Positions 6,594-14,017 of a stretch of DNA of 23,583 bases are shown here, piece by piece. The translations under genes and the position numbers were made by a program. The first letter of the stretch is position 1. The number at the start of each line of letters is the position of its first letter. Origin of the DNA: JBMNKL01 sp050261495 (GTDB lineage Bacteria; Bacillota; Clostridia; Acetivibrionales; DTU013); assembly GCA_050261495.1 (NCBI GenBank), contig JBLNDI010000151.1, positions 1 through 23,583 on the forward strand, in the 5' to 3' direction. Under the pieces are notes generated by a model. It was not told where the DNA came from. It made no database searches and worked only from the letters and a program-made list of their open reading frames with translations.

Positions 6594-8249
6594 TCATTCC
6601 AATTTGCTTATCCTGTTTAATGCGCATATGATGGCCTGCAACGATGCCGTTGTTGTATTCCGGTCCTTGCCGACGCCAAAAATGCTTTTTCCTCCGCCGT
6701 TTTCCAGTTGAATGTACGCCACGGCCTCGGCGTCGGCGCCGCTGGACAGGGCGTGCTCTTCATATGACTCGAAGCGGTACTTTGAAATCTTCGTGTTTTT
6801 CAAAGCATTAAAGAACGCTGATATTGGACCGTTCCCGCAGCCTGTCAGTTTTTCAGTCTTATTGTCCATAACGAGATCCACGCAAATTGTTACATTATTT
6901 CCCTTGCTTTCTACGTGGTAATCAAGCAGCCGGTAAGGACCTTCCACGTCAAGATAAGTTTCTCTGAATACATCCATTATTTCATCGGGAGAGAGCTCCT
7001 TGCCGGCAGCATCCGATTTTTGCTTTATTATCCTGCCAAATTCAGGGTGCATCGGCTTAGGCAGGTGATACCCGAATTCGTGTTCCATGATAAATGCCAC
7101 GCCGCCTTTGCCTGACTGGCTGTTGATCCTGATAATGGCTTCATATTGCCTTCCGATATCGGCAGGGTCGATTGGAAGGTAAGGCACATCCCAGTATTCC
7201 GGTTTTTTCTCCTTGGCATAATGAAACCCCTTGTTGATCGCATCCTGGTGGGAGCCGGAAAATGCCGTGAAAACCAACTGCCCCGCATATGGGTGTCTTT
7301 CGTGGACCCTGAGATCGGTGCACTCTTCATATATCCTTATTACTTTATCCATATCCGTAATGTATATGCCTGGATCTATACCCTGTGAATACAAGTTCAT
7401 GGCAAGAGTAACAATGTCCACGTTGCCGGTGCGTTCCCCGTTGCCGAAGAGAGTTCCCTCAACACGGTCGGCGCCGGCCAAAATGGCCAGTTCTGTTGCT
7501 GCTACGGCGGTTCCGCGGTCATTATGCGCATGAACGCTGAGGATTATGCTGTTCCTGCAACTGATGTGATTGCTGAACCACTCGATTTGATCCGCATAAA
7601 CGTTTGGAGTTGACATTTCAACAGTTGCCGGGAGGTTTATTATTACTTTCTTTTCAGGAGTAGGCTGCCATACGTTCAAAACTTCTTCGCAAATTTCAAT
7701 GGCAAAATCCATCTCGGTGCCCGTGAAACTTTCAGGGGAGTACTCCAGCCTGATATCGGTGTCAGTATCTTTGCTCAATTGCTGGATCAGGCGGGCGCCG
7801 TCCAATGCTATCCGGATGATTTCATCTTTGTCCTTGTTGAAAACGATCCGGCGCTGCTGCTCCGAGGTTGAGTTGTAAAGGTGTACGATTGCCTGTTTCG
7901 CCCCGTGCAGAGATTCCATTGTTTTATGAATCAAGTGCTCGCGTGACTGCGTAAGTACCTGTATTACCGTATCCTCGTCCAAGTGCCCGTTTTCAATTAT
8001 ATTGCGGACAAAACGGAAATCCGTATCGGAGGCGGAAGGAAAAGCAACCTCAATTTCCTTAAACCCAAGGGTTTTCAAAAGCCTGAACATTTTCAGTTTC
8101 TTTTCAACGCTCATGGGAACAGGAAGCGCCTGGTTGCCGTCCCTCAAATCCACGCTGCACCATATCGGCGCCCTTTCTATAGTATTGTCGGGCCATTTCC
8201 TGCTTGCAAGCTTCAATGGCTGATATTTTCTGTACTTTTTCCAATTCAT
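6594..8249 (-). CDS. leuA: 2-isopropylmalate synthase, long (actinobacterial/yeast-like) type
   Basis: LeuA condenses acetyl-CoA with 2-oxoisovalerate to give 2-isopropylmalate, the first committed step to leucine. The 551 residues begin MNWKKYRKYQPLKLASRKWP, the opening of the longer LeuA type otherwise known from actinobacteria and yeasts. The catalytic TIM barrel carries DLRDGNQAL (34-42), where the first Asp is a metal ligand, and the HAHNDRG motif that supplies the metal-binding histidines. The C-terminal regulatory (LeuA_dimer) domain, about 425-551, includes GCGNGPISAFFNAL and SIFGVGKDRNTTTASLQAI, so leucine feedback is likely. AAGGAGGG precedes the ATG. No other leu or ilv gene is nearby; it is a single-gene unit controlled by a T-box leader. 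Confidence 0.95.
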   Translation of the reverse strand: MNWKKYRKYQPLKLASRKWPDNTIERAPIWCSVDLRDGNQALPVPMSVEKKLKMFRLLKTLGFKEIEVAFPSASDTDFRFVRNIIENGHLDEDTVIQVLTQSREHLIHKTMESLHGAKQAIVHLYNSTSEQQRRIVFNKDKDEIIRIALDGARLIQQLSKDTDTDIRLEYSPESFTGTEMDFAIEICEEVLNVWQPTPEKKVIINLPATVEMSTPNVYADQIEWFSNHISCRNSIILSVHAHNDRGTAVAATELAILAGADRVEGTLFGNGERTGNVDIVTLAMNLYSQGIDPGIYITDMDKVIRIYEECTDLRVHERHPYAGQLVFTAFSGSHQDAINKGFHYAKEKKPEYWDVPYLPIDPADIGRQYEAIIRINSQSGKGGVAFIMEHEFGYHLPKPMHPEFGRIIKQKSDAAGKELSPDEIMDVFRETYLDVEGPYRLLDYHVESKGNNVTICVDLVMDNKTEKLTGCGNGPISAFFNALKNTKISKYRFESYEEHALSSGADAEAVAYIQLENGGGKSIFGVGKDRNTTTASLQAIICALNRISKLE

Positions 8250-8348
8250 TAAAGACCCTCCTTATTTATATGCGGTACACAGAATGCTGTTTGTTATTAG
8301 TTGGCATCCGTGTGGATTATTCAACTTTTTCAGCCCGCGGTTCATACT

Positions 8349-8389
8349 AAAAAACCCCTTCATCTCTTTAGTTAAGAGACGAAAGGGTT
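8349..8389 (-). terminator. T-box-controlled terminator (proximal to leuA)
   Basis: The reverse strand AACCCTTTCGTCTCTT pairs imperfectly with AAGAGATGAAGGGGTT and is followed by TTTT. It competes with the antiterminator formed by the T-box core just upstream. Confidence 0.85.
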
Positions 8390-8465
8390 CTTCCGCGGTA
8401 CCACTCTTATTTATTCCATAAGGAATACAACTATGCCGAATACCAGCATGACATTCCGGATTATT

Positions 8466-8515
8466 TAAATAAAACCCTTCGCCAAAAGAGACGAAGGGTT
8501 AATGACCACTCTTTT
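8466..8515 (-). terminator. Second terminator-like module inside the leuA leader
   Basis: On the reverse strand AACCCTTCG (8481-8473 partner) pairs with CGAAGGGTT to give a 9-bp stem followed by TTATTT. It is preceded by AAAAGAGTGGTCATT, which matches the T-box AAGAGTGGT but lacks ACCGCGGAA. The segment therefore looks like a duplicated antiterminator/terminator module whose core has been lost. Confidence 0.65.
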
Positions 8516-8712
8516 GCCCCGGATACGGGTATGCCATACCGATATCCTGCCCTGTTAACGGTGGGCTTCCGTCCGATCCTACTTCAATTTCAGAGGGAAA
8601 CTCCGAGGCCAGTTCAATACCGATCCCCTGCCGCTTCACACCTGCCAGCAGCTCTCTGGAAGGTTCCTGGTACCTACTATTCCTCTTCATTGTCTTTCAA
8701 AATATTTAATTC

Positions 8713-8741
8713 ATATTAGCATAGAATCCATTTGGTGTCAA
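8713..8741 (-). promoter_or_regulatory. Promoter of the leuA T-box transcript
   Basis: The reverse strand has a consensus TTGACA (8741-8736), a 17-bp spacer and TAATAT (8718-8713). Transcription would start near 8706, directly before the T-box stem I. Confidence 0.88.
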
Positions 8742-9024
8742 ACATATTTTAATAAAAATTTAACCTGATAATTGGTACAGGACAGACGGCCATAGCGCAA
8801 ATCTGACAACAAGTTCCGTCATGGGCAGGTTGGGCGTATCAAGGATCCGACTTGTCAAGAGGCTGGGAGTTTGACATACTACAAGCGGCGGTTCTGTATG
8901 TCGAATCCCCGTCCCCTCGAACAGCCCCTCGACAACGTCTCTAATTTGCGCTATGACCGCGTGCCTTATGGCCCCAGGTACGTGGAAAGTCCCCTCCGAA
9001 AAAACATGGGAAGATAACAAAGGA
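8742..9024. other. GC-rich palindrome-bearing intergenic element, unidentified
   Basis: Between the divergent leuA and degS promoters lies about 280 bp, of which 8780-9000 is clearly richer in GC than its flanks. It holds a perfect 12-bp inverted repeat, CATAGCGCAAAT (8791-8802) and ATTTGCGCTATG (8944-8955), enclosing 141 bp. Inside is a smaller hairpin, GACATAC/GTATGTC around 8872-8901. The reverse strand is open for 119 codons (9119-8760), but the reading has no ribosome site at a start and its first third is AT-rich promoter DNA. I do not recognise it as a known RNA or protein; a structured RNA, a small mobile remnant or a gene relic are all possible. Confidence 0.4.
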
Positions 9025-9054
9025 TTTACAAAATAAATGTAGAATAAATAATAT
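9025..9054 (+). promoter_or_regulatory. Promoter upstream of degS
   Basis: TTTACA (9025-9030), an 18-bp spacer and TAATAT (9049-9054), about 50 bp upstream of the degS start. AATGTAGAA occurs at 9037 and 9072, and a related ATGTAGAT at 9083, flanking the -10 region and possibly acting as regulatory repeats. Confidence 0.6.
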
Positions 9055-9102
9055 GCGGAATAATTGAACGGAATGTAGAAATATGTAGATGAAGAATCGC
9101 AG

Positions 9103-10296
9103 GTGAATGAGTTGGCCAATTATAAAATCAATATAGCCCAGCTTGATAAAATCATTAAAAAAACCATCGAGGCAATTAATAGCAGCAAAGCGGAAATTTA
9201 CGACATTGCCGAGAGTGCGCGCAGGGAATGCAAGAGGCTTGATGAAGAGCTGAATGCGCTGAAACAGCAGGTGGCCCAGCTAATCAGCGAAGTCGAGGTG
9301 CTGGAGGTTGAACTCAAGAAAAGCAAGCGCAGACTGATGATGATAAACAAGAACTTTGCAAACCATACGCAGGAAGAACTTAAGGAAGCATATGAAAAAG
9401 CCGATAGTATAAGAGTAGAGCTTGCAGTGAAGAGAGAGCTCGAACAGTTTTTGATCAGGCGCAGAAATGAGCTGGAGGTTCGCATAAAGGACGCGGTAAA
9501 AACCGTGCAGAAAGCGGACAATCTTATTGCAAAGGTTGGCGTGGCCCTTGATTACCTGTCGGGAGACCTGCAGGAAGTGAGCCTGAAGCTTGAGGATCTT
9601 CAGCACAGGCAGCTGCTCGGGTTGAAAATCATAAAGGCGCAGGAAGAGGAGCGTCAGCGTGTGGCGAGGGAGATCCACGATGGTCCTGCGCAACTTATGT
9701 CAAACGTGGTTCTGAAAGCGGAAATATGCGAGAAATTGATAGATGTTGATCTTGAAAAGGCGCGTGAAGAACTGAGAAGCCTTAAAAAGACCGTGAGGGA
9801 CAGCCTGCAGGATGTCAGGAAAATCATTTACAACTTGAGGCCGATGTCTCTTGACGACCTGGGATTGGTCCCGACCTTGCAAAGGTATGTGCTGACTTTC
9901 CAGGAAGAACACGGGCTTGCTGTATCGTTTACGACCAAGGGTGTTCAGCCCGAACTGAAATCGGTAATTTCGCTTACCGTTTTCAGGATAGTACAGGAAG
10001 CTTTGAGCAACGTAGCGAAGCATGCGAAAGCTAACAGCATTTCAATACACCTGGAGTTTTTAGAAACGGAACTGAAGCTTTACGTGATTGACGACGGGGT
10101 AGGTTTTGATATAGCCAGGCTAAAAGAAAAAGACGATGATTTGTCAAGAGGTTTTGGCCTGATAAGCATGAGGGAAAGGGTGGAGTTGCTAAGCGGAGAA
10201 ATGAATATACATTCAGAGCCGGGGAAAGGCACCCGGTTGAATATAATGATACCTTTCGCACAAGAAGAGGGGGATTCCGATGAAAAACAGGATTAG
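9103..10296 (+). CDS. degS: DegS-like cytoplasmic sensor histidine kinase
   Basis: A soluble two-component kinase of 397 residues closely patterned on Bacillus DegS. Residues 1-180 form long coiled-coil helices without membrane segments. The HisKA_3 phosphoacceptor region reads EEERQRVAREIHDGPAQLM, with His192. The HATPase domain shows FRIVQEALSNVAKHA, DDGVGFD and GFGLISMRERVELL. It should phosphorylate the response regulator encoded immediately downstream, whose start lies inside its last 17 bp. The start is uncertain: GTG at 9103 has only GAAGAA upstream, while TTG at 9112 has AGGTG at a better distance. I keep the GTG because the opening resembles DegS. In Bacillus this pair controls exoenzymes, competence and motility; the target here is unknown. 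Confidence 0.93.
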   Translation: MNELANYKINIAQLDKIIKKTIEAINSSKAEIYDIAESARRECKRLDEELNALKQQVAQLISEVEVLEVELKKSKRRLMMINKNFANHTQEELKEAYEKADSIRVELAVKRELEQFLIRRRNELEVRIKDAVKTVQKADNLIAKVGVALDYLSGDLQEVSLKLEDLQHRQLLGLKIIKAQEEERQRVAREIHDGPAQLMSNVVLKAEICEKLIDVDLEKAREELRSLKKTVRDSLQDVRKIIYNLRPMSLDDLGLVPTLQRYVLTFQEEHGLAVSFTTKGVQPELKSVISLTVFRIVQEALSNVAKHAKANSISIHLEFLETELKLYVIDDGVGFDIARLKEKDDDLSRGFGLISMRERVELLSGEMNIHSEPGKGTRLNIMIPFAQEEGDSDEKQD

Positions 10297-10933
10297 CGTT
10301 CTTATTGCCGACGACCATTCGTTGATCAGGCAGGGTTTGAAGCAAATACTTGAACTCGAAGAGGATATTCATGTTGTTTCACAGGCTTCCAACGGGGACG
10401 AAGCAATTAAGTGCGCCATCGAGCACAAACCCGACGTTATTCTTATGGACATTAACATGCCGGGCACAAACGGATTGCAGGCAATAGGCGAAATAAAGAA
10501 GCAAAAGATAGCGAGCAAGATCATAGTCCTAACCATTCACGAAGACCGCGAATATCTTTTCAAGACCCTCCAAATGGGAGTGGACGGGTATGTGCTGAAA
10601 GACGCAGAGCCTTTGGTGCTGGTAGAGGCGATACGGACTGTTTATTCAGGGCAATCCTACATACAGCAGAACATGACCACCGAACTTATCAAGGAATTCA
10701 ACCGCGTTACAATGCGCGAAAAAGAAAAGCACGAAAGCAACAACCTGACGCCAAGAGAGATAGAAGTGTTGCAGCTTATCGCGGAAGGCATGATCAACAA
10801 GGAGATAGCCAGGCAATTGTACATAAGCGAGAAAACCGTCAAGAACCATGTCTCCAACATATTCAGGAAGCTGGATGTTTCGGACAGGACCCAGGCGGCA
10901 ATATACGCATTCAAGCACAATATCAAGAGCTGA
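10280..10933 (+). CDS. degU: DegU-like response regulator, NarL/LuxR type
   Basis: A 217-residue transcription factor with a receiver domain (1-120) and a LuxR-type helix-turn-helix (about 155-217). The receiver has Asp11-Asp12, phosphoacceptor Asp57 in VILMDINMP, Thr85 and Lys107. The output domain carries NLTPREIEVLQLIAEGMINKEIA and KTVKNHVSNIFRKLDV, both standard for NarL-family regulators. The ATG overlaps the degS gene by 17 bp and has GAGGGGG upstream. It is followed by a strong terminator, then by the Flp pilus locus on the same strand. Control of that locus is plausible but rests on adjacency alone. Confidence 0.95.
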   Translation: MKNRISVLIADDHSLIRQGLKQILELEEDIHVVSQASNGDEAIKCAIEHKPDVILMDINMPGTNGLQAIGEIKKQKIASKIIVLTIHEDREYLFKTLQMGVDGYVLKDAEPLVLVEAIRTVYSGQSYIQQNMTTELIKEFNRVTMREKEKHESNNLTPREIEVLQLIAEGMINKEIARQLYISEKTVKNHVSNIFRKLDVSDRTQAAIYAFKHNIKS

Positions 10934-11003
10934 CGGCTGAATATTTGCCATTTTCCTACTGATAAGATAGTACCTGTTACAGGATATAAGTCCCAGGCAT
11001 GAT

Positions 11004-11039
11004 AAGCCCATCGGATGCATACATCCGTGGGCTTTTTTT
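11004..11039 (+). terminator. Intrinsic terminator after degU
   Basis: AAGCCCA-t-CGGATG pairs with CATCCG-TGGGCTT across a CATA-type loop and is followed by seven Ts. It separates degSU from the pilus operon. Confidence 0.92.
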
Positions 11040-11179
11040 AGGTCCATTTTATTATGCAAAATAAGGAAACATGGCGGATATGAATAATTTCCGGGCTGCC
11101 ATATAATAAAAGCGAAAGTAATACTTGGACATAATTCACAGTTTAAATCTATATGAAATTTATGAAAGGTGGTTCAAAA
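11040..11179. other. Upstream region of the flp pilin gene
   Basis: About 140 bp carrying the presumed pilus promoter. TATAAT occurs at 11102-11107 but without a fitting -35 box at 17 bp. TTGGAC at about 11125 pairs only with TATATG at 19 bp. This may mean an activator-dependent promoter; no firm promoter is called. Confidence 0.35.
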
Positions 11180-11365
11180 ATGTTAGCATTGGTTAATTAT
11201 TTAAAATGCAGGTTTGCAAGCAAGAAGGGGCAGGGCCTCGTGGAATACGGCATGATTATAGGGCTCATCGCGGTAATCATAGTTGCCGCATTTCTGGCCT
11301 TCAGGCAGCCGTTGCTTGACTTCTTTGGAAGAATCGGGGCTTTCTTCAACGCTCAGACTCTTTAA
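11180..11365 (+). CDS. flp: Flp-type pilin (major Tad pilus subunit)
   Basis: A 61-residue type IVb pilin precursor. The short basic leader MLALVNYLKCRFASKKG is followed by QGLVEYGMIIGLIAVIIVAAF. This gives the Flp cleavage site G^QGLVEY, with Glu at +5 and Tyr at +6, and a hydrophobic assembly helix. The short tail FFGRIGAFFNAQTL is also typical. The longer in-frame start at 11153 is less likely because AAAGGTGG lies seven bases before the ATG at 11180. It is the first gene of the Tad locus and is followed by its own strong terminator, which would allow much more pilin than assembly proteins. Cysteine in the leader is unremarkable. Confidence 0.93.
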   Translation: MLALVNYLKCRFASKKGQGLVEYGMIIGLIAVIIVAAFLAFRQPLLDFFGRIGAFFNAQTL

Positions 11366-11405
11366 TCCTCCTGCCGGTTCGTAATGTAATGTTTCTGTTC
11401 CGGAG

Positions 11406-11442
11406 AAATTGCCCTATCTGTTTTCAGGTAGGGCAATTTTTT
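11406..11442 (+). terminator. Terminator/attenuator between flp and the tad genes
   Basis: A 15-bp stem, AAATTGCCCTATCTG with CAGGTAGGGCAATTT, a TTTT loop and a T-run. No clear promoter was seen before the next gene, so partial read-through probably supplies the downstream genes. Confidence 0.9.
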
Positions 11443-11533
11443 AGAAACTGAAGAACAATACGGACGCCGGGGTTTACAGCAGGGAAACCATGGGAAGAGG
11501 CCCGTCAAATATTATCATGCGAGGTGAATTGCG

Positions 11534-11929
11534 GTGAAAAACAACAGGCCTAACAGAATAAAGGGACAGTCGTTGGTGGAGACGGCGCTGGTGCTGCCGG
11601 TTCTTCTGCTGATTCTTACCGCCATAATCGATTTCAGCCTTTTGTTCAACAATTACCTCGTGATTGGTAATGCTTCCAGGGAAGGAGCGCGGAAAGCAGC
11701 GATCGGGGGCGCCGATACCGAGGTCATATCCACGATCTACAATGTCACTGCAACATTGGATCCTGCGAAACTTACAATATCCATATCGCCCGGCGAGGCG
11801 GGCAGAGATCCCGGGGATGCGGTAACCGTCAGGGTAGCGTACGAGTATGACATGATTACGCCTTTCATGGCGGCTGTCCTTCCCGGTCCGTTTCAGCTTG
11901 AAGCCGGGACGACCATGCGGTGTGAATAG
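11534..11929 (+). CDS. TadE-like pseudopilin
   Basis: A 131-residue TadE-family protein, a minor pilin-like component of Tad pili. The N terminus KNNRPNRIKGQSLVETALVLPVLLLILTA has a basic leader, then GQSLVE with Glu at +5 after the glycine and a hydrophobic helix, so it is likely cleaved by the same prepilin peptidase as Flp. The remainder is a predicted extracytoplasmic domain containing NASREGARKAAIGG, a conserved TadE feature. GTG start with GAGGTGA six bases upstream. It is the only TadE/F/G-type gene seen in the locus. Confidence 0.88.
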   Translation: MKNNRPNRIKGQSLVETALVLPVLLLILTAIIDFSLLFNNYLVIGNASREGARKAAIGGADTEVISTIYNVTATLDPAKLTISISPGEAGRDPGDAVTVRVAYEYDMITPFMAAVLPGPFQLEAGTTMRCE

Positions 11930-11952
11930 AACCGGAGGTATATGAGGTATAT

Positions 11953-12732
11953 ATGGAAAAGACAAACAAGAAAATCATAATAATAGCGTTAATCATGTCG
12001 CTGATTACCGCAGCGCTGGTATATATTTACGTTTCGAACAATACTTCCGCAAAAGAGGCGCCGGTAATCGAATATGCGGAAGTTTATGTCGCCGCCCGCA
12101 CGATACCGGCCGGGACTGAAATAACAAAGGAAGACGTAAAGCAGGTAAAAGTGGCGAAAGAACTTGCGAATGCGAATGCTGCGGCGGATATGGCTGATAT
12201 TGCAGGGAAAAGGGCAAAGGAAAGCATTATTGAAGGTGAACAGTTTATGATAGAGAGATTGTCGGACGGGAAAGACATGTCCATGTCATTTTCCATTCCG
12301 GATGGAATGAGAGCCGTAAGCATGAATGTGAATGAGCAGATAGGCGCGGCATACCTCTTAAGGCCGGGCGATTATGTGGATATAGTTGCAAGCTTTGAAC
12401 AAGAAGAGGAATCACAAGCCGATGCGGATAAACATTACCCGAGGATTACAAGAGTAATTTTGCAAAACGTGCAGGTGCTTGCGATAGGCCAGGATACCGA
12501 TGTTCCGCCCGGGAAGCTCACAGAATTGCCGGCAACGGTGACGTTGGCAGTGAAAAAAGAGGATGTCGAGAAATTCGTGTACGCTTCCGAGTACGGAATA
12601 CTAAGGATTGCGCTAAGGCCTGCTGACGATAAATCCGTTATAAGTTCACAAGGAGTTATGAGGGCTGATGTGACGGGTGATAAAGGTGTGTATATTGAAC
12701 AACATGATAATGACGGCGGCAGCGGAAATTGA
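11953..12732 (+). CDS. cpaB: CpaB/RcpC-like Flp pilus assembly protein with SAF domain
   Basis: 259 residues. One N-terminal membrane anchor (about 7-26) is followed by an extracytoplasmic SAF domain (about 42-110: VYVAARTIPAGTEITKEDVKQVKV, then GEQFMIERL) and a CpaB/RcpC C-terminal region (GMRAVSMNVNEQIGAAYLLRPGDYVDIVA). In Gram-negative Tad systems this protein works with the outer-membrane secretin. Here, with no secretin gene seen, it may instead bind cell-wall glycan or the pilus base, which is an inference. The start is preceded by two GAGGT elements. It lies between the pseudopilin and the CpaE gene on the same strand. Confidence 0.88.
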   Translation: MEKTNKKIIIIALIMSLITAALVYIYVSNNTSAKEAPVIEYAEVYVAARTIPAGTEITKEDVKQVKVAKELANANAAADMADIAGKRAKESIIEGEQFMIERLSDGKDMSMSFSIPDGMRAVSMNVNEQIGAAYLLRPGDYVDIVASFEQEEESQADADKHYPRITRVILQNVQVLAIGQDTDVPPGKLTELPATVTLAVKKEDVEKFVYASEYGILRIALRPADDKSVISSQGVMRADVTGDKGVYIEQHDNDGGSGN

Positions 12733-12795
12733 CAAAATGAAGCATGCAGCGAAAACGCCGAAGGAAAAAGATAAGTTAGTATAAGGAGAATGGCC

Positions 12796-13992
12796 ATGGA
12801 AAGGATAAAAGTTGTTATTGTAGATGATTCGTTTGATACCAGGAACAACATAAGGCAATTGCTTTCGTTCAACAGGAAAATCAAGGTGGTTGGCGAAGCA
12901 AAGGACGGCGCGGAAGCAATTTCCGTTGTCGGGGAACTCAGGCCGGATATCGTGCTGATGGATATAAACATGCCTGTAATGGACGGCATAAAGGCCACTG
13001 AGGAGATTACGCTCAACATACCTGAATCGACGGTGATCGTCATGTCGGTGCAGGGTGAATCCGAGTATGTCAGGCAAGCGATGGCGGCCGGCGCGCGCGG
13101 TTTCCTGTGCAAACCTTTCGACGGCGACGAACTGTCGGATATGATTATCAAAACGCATGAAAACGAGTGCAGGCGCAGGAAAAAGGCGGCGGATTCCGGT
13201 TACCATGAAGAACTGATTTCAAATGTAATCACGGTATTCAGCACAAAAGGCGGCGTCGGAAAGACGACAATAGCGTCAAACCTTGCGGTTTCAATGGCAA
13301 GAACTCTTAAAAAGCGTATTGTCTTGATGGACCTGGATCTCCAGTTCGGAGATGTTGCAATAATGCTTAACGTATCTTCAAAGAATACGATCAGCGACCT
13401 TGTAAAAGAGTACGGTCAACTGGACGCGAACCTGGTGGAGGAATACCTGGTTACACATATTTCAGGTGTAAAAGTGCTACCCGCGCCTGTAAAACCGGAA
13501 TATGCCGAGTATATCACCGGAAATCACGTGGAAAAATTAATCAATATCCTGAGAGAATCCTATCATTATATTATTGTGGATACCTCTGCAAACTTTCATG
13601 AAGCCGTGCTGACAGCGCTTGACATGTCCGACAGGATACTCATGGTTTCAACGCTTGATTTGCCCACGATAAAGAATATAAAATCCGGGCTTGACGTCAT
13701 GGAAACGCTCCGCTATCCCGCGGAGAAAATACATGTGGTTCTGAACAAGGCGTCGGAACAGTTCGGGATTAAGTACAAGGATTTCGAGAACACGCTGCGC
13801 CAGCCTATCTGGTCCTATATACCGGAAGATAGCCAGACGGTGGTTACGTCCGCGAACAAGGGTTTTCCGTTTGTCATGACAAGAACCGAAACTAAAGTAG
13901 CCAGGGCAATTATTGATATGGGGCGAGAACTTGCCAGAGAGCTCGATGGGGATGCAAGCAGCATGCCGGCGGTTGGAAAGCTGTTCGGATGA
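12796..13992 (+). CDS. cpaE: CpaE-like protein: receiver domain fused to ParA/MinD-type ATPase
   Basis: 398 residues combining an N-terminal response-regulator receiver (1-125) with a MinD/ParA-type ATPase (about 142-390), the layout of CpaE/TadZ, which places Tad machinery in the cell. The receiver appears complete: Asp10-Asp11, Asp56 in VLMDINMP, Ser84 and Lys106 in CKPF. In Caulobacter-type CpaE this domain is often degenerate. The ATPase has the deviant Walker A KGGVGKTT (151-158) and LMDLDLQFGD. The ATG at 12796 is chosen over that at 12790 because AAGGAG ends only one base before the latter and seven before the former. No dedicated kinase is adjacent, though DegS lies upstream. Confidence 0.92.
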   Translation: MERIKVVIVDDSFDTRNNIRQLLSFNRKIKVVGEAKDGAEAISVVGELRPDIVLMDINMPVMDGIKATEEITLNIPESTVIVMSVQGESEYVRQAMAAGARGFLCKPFDGDELSDMIIKTHENECRRRKKAADSGYHEELISNVITVFSTKGGVGKTTIASNLAVSMARTLKKRIVLMDLDLQFGDVAIMLNVSSKNTISDLVKEYGQLDANLVEEYLVTHISGVKVLPAPVKPEYAEYITGNHVEKLINILRESYHYIIVDTSANFHEAVLTALDMSDRILMVSTLDLPTIKNIKSGLDVMETLRYPAEKIHVVLNKASEQFGIKYKDFENTLRQPIWSYIPEDSQTVVTSANKGFPFVMTRTETKVARAIIDMGRELARELDGDASSMPAVGKLFG

Positions 13993-14017
13993 AAATGAAG
14001 GAGGCGGGTAAACAAGC

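Larger units (their letters stand above)
8349..8706 (-). ncRNA. T-box riboswitch leader of leuA
   Basis: The reverse strand carries a tRNA-sensing T-box. Stem I begins near 8680 (AGTAGGTACC), with AGAGAGCTG at 8657-8649 and a specifier region CTGAAATTGAAGTAGG around 8592-8578. A stem III hairpin (GGATA/TATCC and GGTAT/ATACC, 8521-8547) follows, then the diagnostic AAGAGTGGTACCGCGGAA at 8408-8391. The leader ends in a terminator hairpin with a six-base T-run (8389-8349). Uncharged tRNA should stabilise the antiterminator and turn leuA on. The specifier reads TTG (Leu, 8587-8585) or, one base over, ATT (Ile); leucine fits the gene. At about 360 nt it is long for a T-box because of an extra terminator-like module. 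Confidence 0.92.

Noticed and set aside
8499..8690. 63-codon reverse frame
   Set aside because: Lies entirely inside the T-box stem I and specifier region; the RNA structure explains the sequence.
8760..9010. Known riboswitch (cobalamin, lysine, c-di-GMP or glycine type)
   Set aside because: None of the conserved core sequences I know for these classes is present on either strand.
8760..9119. 119-codon reverse reading frame over the GC-rich island
   Set aside because: No ribosome site at a usable start, the first 35 codons read AT-rich promoter DNA of degS, and the product matches no family I know. Reported as an unexplained element instead.
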